In this document: in pieces, positions 31,572 through 38,393 of the stretch
Layout of the letters: the number at the start of each line of letters is the position of its first letter
Numbering within the stretch: the stretch's first letter is position 1
Assembly: GCA_045595965.1 (NCBI GenBank)
Contig: JAZOBN010000018.1
Location: forward strand, 1-39,725
Source of the DNA: CAAGNP01 sp045595965
GTDB taxonomy: Bacteria > Bacteroidota > Bacteroidia > Bacteroidales > UBA932
Reading direction: 5' to 3'
DNA length: 39,725 bases
Made by a program: the position numbers and the translations under genes
The notes under the pieces: model-generated
The model's database searches: none
Seen by the model: the letters and a program-made list of their open reading frames with translations, nothing else
Told to the model about the DNA's origin: nothing

Positions 31572-31645
31572 CGGGATGTGGCGCAGTTGGCTAGCGCACC
31601 TGCTTTGGGAGCAGGGGGTCCTCCGTTCGAGTCGGAGTATCCCGA
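31572..31645 (+). tRNA. tRNA-Pro (anticodon TGG)
   Basis: The 74-nt cloverleaf has acceptor stem CGGGATG/TATCCCG (one G-T pair), D-stem GCGC/GCGC, anticodon stem CCTGC/GCAGG with loop TTTGGGA (anticodon TGG), and T-stem CTCCG/CGGAG with TTCGAGT. The discriminator is A, and CCA is not encoded. Confidence 0.95.
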
Positions 31646-31659
31646 CAAAGTTAAAAAAG

Positions 31660-31689
31660 AAGCACTTACATTTTGTAGGTGCTTTTTTT
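31660..31689 (+). terminator. terminator of tRNA-Pro
   Basis: The arms 31660-31670 and 31674-31684 pair around a 3-nt loop with one G-T pair. The following T-run extends to 31689 (seven Ts in all). Confidence 0.85.
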
Positions 31690-31694
31690 GTATC

Positions 31695-31741
31695 CTGTCA
31701 CGACGCAGGGTTTTTCCAGGGATTTTCTTGCGTCGTGGCAG
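31695..31741. repeat. palindromic repeat unit, copy 1
   Basis: The arms 31695-31707 and 31729-31741 (core CACGACGCA/TGCGTCGTG) form a 13-bp stem around a 21-nt loop. Copy 2 starts 72 nt downstream with identical cores and the same loop length. No gene covers it and no T-tract follows, so it is not a simple terminator. It resembles REP/BIME-type extragenic palindromes. Confidence 0.85.
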
Positions 31742-31764
31742 AAAAAGGGGATATTTCGAAGAAA

Positions 31765-31815
31765 TCTTGTCACGACGCAGCATTATTACAGCATTTTTCT
31801 TGCGTCGTGGCGAGA
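31765..31815. repeat. palindromic repeat unit, copy 2
   Basis: The arms 31765-31779 and 31801-31815 form a 15-bp stem (two G-T pairs) around a 21-nt loop that matches the copy 1 loop at 14 of 21 positions, including the last six (TTTTCT). The matched parts of the two units are exactly 72 nt apart. The unit ends 24 nt before the floA stop codon on the other strand. Confidence 0.85.
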
Positions 31816-31839
31816 ACCCATATTCAGGCACCGTTTAAA

Positions 31840-32796
31840 CTACTTGGCAATGTTTTCGCGCATGTCGGTGTCGGCCTGGATATTCTTGATTTTGTAGTAG
31901 TCCATTATGCCGAGATTGCCGCTGCGGAATGCCTCTGCCATAGCAAGAGGGATCTCCTTTTCAGCTTCGATAACTTTTGCGCGAGCCTCTTGTGCTTTTG
32001 CCTTCATCTCTTGGTCATGGGCGACAGCCATAGCCCTCTTCTCTTCTGCACGTGCCTGTGCAATGTTTTTGTCGGCATTTGCCTGATCCATCTGAAGGAC
32101 AGCACCGATGTTTCTTCCGATATCTATATCTGCGATGTCGATAGAGAGGATTTCAAAAGCGGTACCGGCATCAAGCCCTTTGGCAAGAACTACTTTTGAA
32201 ATAGAATCTGGATTTTCAAGCACCTCTTTGTGAGACTCTGCAGAACCGATACTTGATACAATTCCCTCTCCAACACGGGCAAGAACGGTATCTTCTCCGG
32301 CACCTCCGACAAGTTGTTTGATATTGGCCCTTACAGTCACGCGAGCTTTGGCGATGAGCTGGATACCATCTTTAGCCACTGCTGTAACAGGGGGTGTGTT
32401 GATCACTTTGGGGTTTACAGACATCTGCACAGCCTCAAATACATCTCTCCCGGCAAGATCAATAGCGGCTGCCATCTTGAAATCGAGGGCGATGTTTGCT
32501 TTATCTGCTGAAATCAGGGCGTTGACCACGTTTGGAACGTTTCCTTTGGCGAGGAAGTGTGCTTCGAGGGCGTTTGCCTCAAGTTTAAGTCCCGCTTTGG
32601 TTCCGGTGATCATTGCCATAACTATTGTTCCGGGGGGAACTTTTCTCCAACGCATAAGGATAAGTTGGATCAATGAGATTCTTACACCTGAAATCAATGC
32701 CTGGAACCACAGTGTAACAGGGAAGAACCATAGAAGGATGATAAGTGCAACAATTGAAATTGCCACCCACACGATAATGGTTGTCATTGGTGTCAT
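31840..32796 (-). CDS. floA: flotillin-like protein FloA
   Basis: FloA organises membrane microdomains and is found next to NfeD proteins in many bacteria. The 318 aa protein has an N-terminal membrane hairpin (about 5-42) and an SPFH/flotillin-like domain with KVPPGTIVMAMITGTKAGLKLEANALEAHFLAKGNV-like sequence. A C-terminal helical Ala/Glu-rich coiled region (about 235-300, AQARAEEKRAMAVAHDQEMKAKAQ) follows. Length is close to the family norm of about 330. It follows nfeD by 19 nt and ends the SPOR-nfeD-floA operon. Confidence 0.93.
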   Translation of the reverse strand: MTPMTTIIVWVAISIVALIILLWFFPVTLWFQALISGVRISLIQLILMRWRKVPPGTIVMAMITGTKAGLKLEANALEAHFLAKGNVPNVVNALISADKANIALDFKMAAAIDLAGRDVFEAVQMSVNPKVINTPPVTAVAKDGIQLIAKARVTVRANIKQLVGGAGEDTVLARVGEGIVSSIGSAESHKEVLENPDSISKVVLAKGLDAGTAFEILSIDIADIDIGRNIGAVLQMDQANADKNIAQARAEEKRAMAVAHDQEMKAKAQEARAKVIEAEKEIPLAMAEAFRSGNLGIMDYYKIKNIQADTDMRENIAK

Positions 32797-32815
32797 ATGC
32801 TCTTGTTTTTAATTG

Positions 32816-33280
32816 TTATTGTACCTTTTTGATATATACTTTGTTGTCTTCTATCCTGGAGATGACAACAGCGACATTCTCGGCAATCATCCCCTCTTCT
32901 GAGGTTACCTCTAAAGAGAGATCCTGGAACCTCGCTTTCCCCATAGGGTTGATGCGGGTGGTAGTGACCCCCTCAGTGCCGATGCAGAGACCTTTCTCCT
33001 CGGGGGTGGTATCTGCCTTGCTGTCGATATTGGTTTTCAATGACAGTTTTCTCCAGGTCTTGGCTCTCAGCAGAATGATGGTGAGAACTACAAGAACGGC
33101 AATGTTGACAACAAACAAGACAATACTTGTGGTCGGACTGTAGTTGGTGTATGCCAGATAGCAGGAGCCGATGATGGAACTGATTCCCAACAGACCGGTA
33201 AAAATGGTTCCCGGAATAAGAATGAGTTCGGCAAGCATCAGGGCATCACCTAAAATGAGTAGAAAAATAATGAGTCCCAT
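32816..33280 (-). CDS. short NfeD-family membrane protein
   Basis: The 154 aa protein has about three transmembrane segments (roughly 2-22, 24-45, 53-73) and a C-terminal OB-fold-like NfeD domain (about 95-154) with GLCIGTEGVTTTRINPMGKARFQDLSLEVTSEEGMI. This is the short type without the serine protease domain, which typically partners FloA/flotillin. It lies 8 nt after the SPOR gene and 19 nt before floA. Confidence 0.88.
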   Translation of the reverse strand: MGLIIFLLILGDALMLAELILIPGTIFTGLLGISSIIGSCYLAYTNYSPTTSIVLFVVNIAVLVVLTIILLRAKTWRKLSLKTNIDSKADTTPEEKGLCIGTEGVTTTRINPMGKARFQDLSLEVTSEEGMIAENVAVVISRIEDNKVYIKKVQ

Positions 33281-33288
33281 ATATGTAT

Positions 33289-35148
33289 TTATTTAATAGG
33301 TTCCACTGATAGCCCCTCTACACCGAGACCGAAAAGGATCTCTTTCAACTTTTCAGCATCCTCTTTCTTTGAGAAAGGGCCTACGATATAGACAGTCTGC
33401 CCATCCATGACCGACTTTGCAAGATCTTTGTCACAAGCCCCTTGAATGGCGGTAAGAATTCCGGAAGGGATTCCGTCAGGGTAGCTCTTCAGCAGGAGCT
33501 GGTAAGGGACGGCATCCTGTTGGGATGCTTTTTGTCTCTCCAGGATACGGGCATTTTTTACAGAGACCGATTTCCCCTTGTCGTATGCTACGATGTATGC
33601 TTTAGGGAACCCCCTCTTGCGTACCTGATTGAGGCATGACAACGCTTCAGAGTGGGTGCTGAACAATCCGACAGTGTATAGATATTTGCCCGAAGGCTGT
33701 TTCCTCTCAAAAACGGGGCTCAACCCTTTGAGTGATTTGAGAGAGGCGGGTTTTGAGGTGACAAATATCTGAATCTGATATACAAGTCTTTCCGGGAGGG
33801 TGTTGTCCTCAACAATCTGTGCTTCAGGTAAAATTTTGAACGAGTAGTCAAATTCGGGCTCCGGAACTTCAATGTTCATTTCGTCCAGTTTGCGGGTTTG
33901 GTTCTTTGCAAATTTGTACTCAAGGACGACTTTCTCCTCTTCCACTTCTTCAGACTCCTGAATTTCAATCTGTGGAATTATCCCTTGTGCAAGGAAATCC
34001 ATTTCTGCCTCCTGAACAGCGGCTGTTGCCCTCTGGAGATCTGCCCTGATCCCTATTGCTTCGTTTTCAAGGGAGGTAATCACCTGTTTTAGGTAGCCTC
34101 TGTCATCTTCATTGGTAAGTCTGTCAAAGAGGGATCTGTTCTCCTCCTGTTTGTAGAGGTTGCTGTCAAGTTTTGCACTCAATACCCGCATATTTGCTAC
34201 CAGGCGCGAATATTTGCTCATACCTTCATCCTCCGATTCCTCATCGGTACTCTCTTTTTGCTCTTTTGGATCCTCTTTGGGGGCAGGGTCAAGCTTTGCA
34301 ATTTTTACGATATCCTCTATGTTGTCAAGCCCCTTCTTGATAGGGGTAGCGATAAATTCGAGAGGAACGATGGCAATCTTTCCATTTTCACAATCTCTGT
34401 CGGTAGCTAGCACCGAAAACAATCCTTCGGGAGAGTTGATGTAGAAAATGTCATCTGAAGTGGACGAATAAGGAAATCCGAGGTTTTCAGGAACACCCCA
34501 CTCCTGTCCGTCTTCGTCCCACCGGCTTACATAAAGGTCGTAACCACCCATACCGTAGTGACCGTTGGATGCGAAATAGAGCTCATTCCCGTCGGCACTC
34601 AGCATCGGGAAAATCTCATCTCCGGGGGAGGTGATGTTCTCCCCTGCAATTTTCGGGGTTGACCAGAGGGTGTCGGTGATCATCTCTGTATAATAGATGT
34701 TCCACGAACCGGAGTTGTCCTGTGCAGAGAAATATATCTCTTCTGCCCCTTGAGGGAAGTAGATTGCGTTGTAGTATTTGTGGGGCTCATTTGTGACGAG
34801 CTGGTTGGGGATTGGAACCCAGCATTTTTCTGGAAGTTCCGCAACATGGAGGTAGAAATCATTTGCCGGAAAGACCTTTTTGGTCACTACATTGGGTGTT
34901 ACGGCAAATTGAAGGAGGCTTTTGCCATTTTCACACTGGAGAATTTTCTCCTGCAATGAGAGATTGAGGAGGGAGTCCCCACTTTTTGAGAGGATCGAAT
35001 TGTAGATAGATCCTGCCTCCGAAAATCTATATCCTTTATGGAGAGAATCGCCCTTCTGAAGGGTCTCCATATCTTGTGCGAATGAAAAAACAGGGGCGAA
35101 GTTCAGTATAGTCAGTAAAGATATTGCGTGTATAATCTTTCTTCTCAT
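33289..35148 (-). CDS. secreted PD40-repeat and SPOR-domain protein
   Basis: The 619 aa product starts at the ATG at 35148 with signal peptide MRRKIIHAISLLTILNFAPVF; an upstream reading from 35187 adds 13 unrelated residues. A TPR-like helical start (about 28-80) precedes PD40 beta-propeller-like repeats (about 125-270, including YFASNGHYGMGGYDLYVSRW at 191-210). An acidic, partly coiled region (about 300-430) follows. Two SPOR-like segments (about 455-530 and 545-619) each have a YxxxxGxFSxxxxA pattern. SPOR domains bind denuded peptidoglycan. The protein is probably periplasmic or outer-membrane associated, and heads an operon with nfeD and floA. Confidence 0.82.
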   Translation of the reverse strand: MRRKIIHAISLLTILNFAPVFSFAQDMETLQKGDSLHKGYRFSEAGSIYNSILSKSGDSLLNLSLQEKILQCENGKSLLQFAVTPNVVTKKVFPANDFYLHVAELPEKCWVPIPNQLVTNEPHKYYNAIYFPQGAEEIYFSAQDNSGSWNIYYTEMITDTLWSTPKIAGENITSPGDEIFPMLSADGNELYFASNGHYGMGGYDLYVSRWDEDGQEWGVPENLGFPYSSTSDDIFYINSPEGLFSVLATDRDCENGKIAIVPLEFIATPIKKGLDNIEDIVKIAKLDPAPKEDPKEQKESTDEESEDEGMSKYSRLVANMRVLSAKLDSNLYKQEENRSLFDRLTNEDDRGYLKQVITSLENEAIGIRADLQRATAAVQEAEMDFLAQGIIPQIEIQESEEVEEEKVVLEYKFAKNQTRKLDEMNIEVPEPEFDYSFKILPEAQIVEDNTLPERLVYQIQIFVTSKPASLKSLKGLSPVFERKQPSGKYLYTVGLFSTHSEALSCLNQVRKRGFPKAYIVAYDKGKSVSVKNARILERQKASQQDAVPYQLLLKSYPDGIPSGILTAIQGACDKDLAKSVMDGQTVYIVGPFSKKEDAEKLKEILFGLGVEGLSVEPIK

Positions 35149-35184
35149 GTCGTTTTTACCTTTTCTTACTGCAAAAATCGTGAA

Positions 35185-35192
35185 CAAAAATA
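35185..35192 (-). promoter_or_regulatory. -7 box of the SPOR-nfeD-floA operon
   Basis: The minus strand reads TATTTTTG, an exact match 36 nt before the ATG at 35148. A weaker GATTTTTG lies nearer at 35172-35179. Confidence 0.55.
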
Positions 35193-35222
35193 CTAAATAC
35201 TTTATATATTGGAAAAAAATAG

Positions 35223-35230
35223 TACTTTTG
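35223..35230 (+). promoter_or_regulatory. -7 box of secDF
   Basis: TACTTTTG matches TAnnTTTG exactly, 42 nt before the secDF ATG. It is divergent from the SPOR operon box 30 nt away. Confidence 0.6.
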
Positions 35231-35272
35231 TACCCTTATTTTGAAAACTAAATATTTTTAACATAAACAGAT

Positions 35273-38200
35273 ATGCAAAGTAAAGGAGCCATTAAATTTG
35301 TGGCAATTCTCATCGGGTTGGCTTGCTTGTATCAACTTTCATTTACAGCAGTCACCTACATTCAGGAAAACAAGGCAGAGAAGTATGCGGAAAAAGCTGT
35401 TGAGCTTGAGCAACTATCTCCTTCATTTTCAAAAGTATCCGATTTGGATAAAGCTTTCTACCTCGACTCTTTGAGAAAAGAGAAGAACAGATACTACATC
35501 GACAGTATCTTCTCAGAGAAAGTTTATCTTGGATTCACATTCAAAGAAGTTAAAGAGAAAGAGATCAACCTCGGTCTGGACCTTAAAGGTGGTATGAACG
35601 TTATGCTCCAGGTGGAGTTGGTTGACCTTATCAAAGCTTTGGCAGACAACAACGCTTCTACCCAGTTCAACGAAGCATTGGAGTTGGCAAAACAAAATCA
35701 GAAAGATTCACGTACAGATTTCATCACTTTGTTTGCTGAAGCATGGGATGTTGTAGCTCCTGGTGAGAGACTTTCTACCGTTTTCGCTACATACGAAATG
35801 CGTGAGAAAATCAAACCTGAAAGCACTAATGAAGAGGTTATCAAAGTTATCCGCGAAGAGGCTGAAAGTGCAATTTCAAACTCATTCAACGTATTGAGAA
35901 ACCGTATCGACCGTTTCGGTGTTACCTCTCCAAACATCCAGAAAATCGGCAACAGCGGACGTATTCTTGTAGAACTTCCAGGTGTTAAAGAGCCTGAACG
36001 TGTAAGAAAACTGCTCCAGGGAACCGCTTCTCTTGAGTTCTGGACCACCTACGAAAACGAAGAGGTGTTCAATTACCTTCAAGAGGCTAACACTGTAATC
36101 AAAGAGTACCTTTCAGAAGGAGTTGAAGAGGTTAAAGATGCAACTCCTGCAGCACAGTCAGATGACCTTGTAGCTCAGGCTACCCAAGAAAGCGACAGCC
36201 TTTCAGTAGATGAGGCTAACTACGCTAAAAACAATCCTCTCTTCTTCGCTCTTAACCCAAGTGTATACAACGGACAGTTGATGCCCGGTCCAATGGTCGG
36301 TGTTTCTCACTACAAAGATACCGCATTGGTAAACTCATATTTGAACCTTCCACAGGTGAAAGCTTTGTTCCCTTCAGATTTGAAATTGATGTGGACTGTA
36401 AAAGCTTCCCAACAATATGCAGCTGATACATACTACGAACTTATCGCTATCAAAGCAAATACAAGAGATGGTAAAGCACCTCTTGACGGTGGTAGTGTAG
36501 CAGACGCAAGAATGGCTTACGGCAACACAGGTGGTACCCCTGAGGTTGATATGACAATGAACGCAGAAGGTGCAAGAACATGGGCACGTCTTACTGCTGA
36601 CAATATTGGCAAATGTATCGCAATCGTTCTTGACGGTATGGTTTATTCATATCCAAGAGTTCAGACTGAGATCTCTGGTGGCCGTTCACAGATTACCGGT
36701 AATTTCACTATTGAAGAGGCAGAAGACTTGGCAAACGTATTGAAATCAGGTAAGCTTCCAGCTCCTGCAACTATCGTTCAGGAACAAGTGGTAGGTCCAT
36801 CTCTTGGTAGCGAGTCTATCAACGCAGGTATGATCTCATTCGTCCTTGCATTTGTCCTCGTACTATTGTACATGTTGTTCTTCTATAGAGGTGCAGGTGT
36901 GGCAGCAAATATCGCATTGATTTGCAATGTTGTCTTCCTGTTCGGCTCATTGGTTTCATTCGGTGCTGTTCTTACTTTGCCTGGTATCGCAGGTATAGTA
37001 TTGACCTTGGGTATGGCGGTGGATGCCAACGTTATTATATATGAACGTATCAAAGAGGAACTTCGTGCAGGCAAGGCTCTTCGTCTTGCAGTTGCTGACG
37101 GTTACAGAAACGCTTACTCGGCAATTATTGACGGTAACTTGACCACAATCATTACCGGTATCGTGTTGTTCGTATTCGGTTCAGGTCCTGTACAAGGTTT
37201 CGCAACCACATTGGTAGTAGGTATCATCACTTCAATGGTAACCTCTATCTTCATTACCCGCTTGATTTTCGAAGCAAAATTGTCTCGCAACAAAAATATC
37301 ACATTCGACTCCAAGCTTACAAGAAACTTCTTGCAGAATACCAATCTCGATTTCTTGAAGATGCGCAAAGTTGCGTACATCCTTTCAGGCTCACTTATCG
37401 TTATCAGCTTGGCATTCATGTTCACTAAAGGTTTCACCTATGGCGTTGACTTCACCGGTGGTAGAACTTATGTAGTAAGATTTGATACCAATGTCTCTGC
37501 AGAGGCTATCCGTGCTGCTGCAATGCAAGAGTTCAACGAGACAGTTGAGGTTAAACAATTCGGTGGTGAAAGCCAGATGAAGATTACAACTAAATACCTT
37601 ATCGAAGACAATTCACAGGAAACAGATGCACTTGTAGATGGTAAACTTTACAATGCCCTTAAAGATTTCTTTGCAACACCTCTTACATTTGATGAGTTCA
37701 CCTCTACCGTAGATAACCCTAACGGTGTTATCAGCTCCGACAAGGTAGGTCCTACCATCGCAAACGACATCAAGAGAAATGCAGTTATCGCTGTTATCCT
37801 CTCTCTTGTGGCAATCTTCTTGTACATTGCTATGAGATTCGGAAACTGGACATGGGGTCTTGGTGGTGCACTTGCACTTGTTCACGACGCATTGATCACA
37901 ATCGGTTTCTTCTCTATCTTCTCGGGAATTTTGCCATTCAGCCTTGATGTGGACCAGACATTCATCGCAGCTGTGTTGACCATCATCGGTTACTCTATCA
38001 ACGATAACGTGGTTATCTTTGACCGTATCCGTGAAAATATCCAGTTGTTCCCTAAACGAGACTTGCGTGCCAACGTTAATGAGGCTCTTAACAGCACATT
38101 GTCAAGAACCATCAACACTTCAGGTACTACCCTTATCACTATGCTTGCTATCGCAATCTTCGGTGGAGAAGTGATCAGAGGTCTTGCAGTGGCTCTTATC

Positions 38201-38302
38201 GTCGGTATCATTGTAGGTACTTACTCTTCAGTATTTGTAGGTACACCTATCATGTACGATTTGAACCAGAAAAAATCTAAAAAAGCAGAATCCAAGAAAT
38301 AG
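35273..38302 (+). CDS. secDF: fused protein translocase subunit SecDF
   Basis: SecDF uses the proton motive force to complete Sec-dependent export. The 1009 aa protein is a natural SecD-SecF fusion, as is usual in Bacteroidota. The SecD half has one N-terminal helix (about 8-30), GLDLKGGMNVML (101-112), the large periplasmic P1 domain ending near PATIVQEQVVGPSLGS, and five more helices with GMAVDANVIIYERIKEELRAGK. The SecF half (about 690-1009) has FTGGRTYVVRF, KVGPTIANDIKRNAV, and DNVVIFDRIREN with SRTINTSGTTL. Codon bias is strong. A terminator follows 22 nt after the stop. Confidence 0.97.
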   Translation: MQSKGAIKFVAILIGLACLYQLSFTAVTYIQENKAEKYAEKAVELEQLSPSFSKVSDLDKAFYLDSLRKEKNRYYIDSIFSEKVYLGFTFKEVKEKEINLGLDLKGGMNVMLQVELVDLIKALADNNASTQFNEALELAKQNQKDSRTDFITLFAEAWDVVAPGERLSTVFATYEMREKIKPESTNEEVIKVIREEAESAISNSFNVLRNRIDRFGVTSPNIQKIGNSGRILVELPGVKEPERVRKLLQGTASLEFWTTYENEEVFNYLQEANTVIKEYLSEGVEEVKDATPAAQSDDLVAQATQESDSLSVDEANYAKNNPLFFALNPSVYNGQLMPGPMVGVSHYKDTALVNSYLNLPQVKALFPSDLKLMWTVKASQQYAADTYYELIAIKANTRDGKAPLDGGSVADARMAYGNTGGTPEVDMTMNAEGARTWARLTADNIGKCIAIVLDGMVYSYPRVQTEISGGRSQITGNFTIEEAEDLANVLKSGKLPAPATIVQEQVVGPSLGSESINAGMISFVLAFVLVLLYMLFFYRGAGVAANIALICNVVFLFGSLVSFGAVLTLPGIAGIVLTLGMAVDANVIIYERIKEELRAGKALRLAVADGYRNAYSAIIDGNLTTIITGIVLFVFGSGPVQGFATTLVVGIITSMVTSIFITRLIFEAKLSRNKNITFDSKLTRNFLQNTNLDFLKMRKVAYILSGSLIVISLAFMFTKGFTYGVDFTGGRTYVVRFDTNVSAEAIRAAAMQEFNETVEVKQFGGESQMKITTKYLIEDNSQETDALVDGKLYNALKDFFATPLTFDEFTSTVDNPNGVISSDKVGPTIANDIKRNAVIAVILSLVAIFLYIAMRFGNWTWGLGGALALVHDALITIGFFSIFSGILPFSLDVDQTFIAAVLTIIGYSINDNVVIFDRIRENIQLFPKRDLRANVNEALNSTLSRTINTSGTTLITMLAIAIFGGEVIRGLAVALIVGIIVGTYSSVFVGTPIMYDLNQKKSKKAESKK

Positions 38303-38324
38303 TATTTTACTATAATTTTATGAT

Positions 38325-38361
38325 AAAGAGGAGGTGACCCGATTGAGGTTATCTCCTTTTT
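38325..38361 (+). terminator. terminator of secDF
   Basis: The arms 38325-38339 and 38347-38361 pair over 15 bp with three G-T pairs around CGATTGA, ending in TTTTT. The tail runs directly into the promoter of the next gene. Confidence 0.75.
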
Positions 38362-38364
38362 GTT

Positions 38365-38372
38365 TAATTTTG
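38365..38372 (+). promoter_or_regulatory. -7 box of the PEGA-domain gene
   Basis: TAATTTTG matches TAnnTTTG exactly and begins 3 nt after the secDF terminator stem. The ATG at 38394 is 21 nt downstream. Confidence 0.55.
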
Positions 38373-38393
38373 TTATCTCAATACAGATATACC

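Noticed and set aside
31386..31645. tRNA genes as an integration site of a mobile element
   Set aside because: No duplicated tRNA 3' end, integrase or atypical gene block is present on either side.
31695..31815. The repeat pair as a CRISPR array or integron attC site
   Set aside because: There are only two palindromic units with loops and spacer that do not fit repeat-spacer architecture, no cas genes, and no integrase or gene cassettes.
31513..32199. Plus-strand open frame of 228 codons through tRNA-Pro, the palindromic repeats and antisense to floA
   Set aside because: It translates the tRNA and the repeats, has no recognisable domain, and is antisense to a clear floA gene. The repeat period of 72 nt is divisible by three, which keeps frames open by chance.
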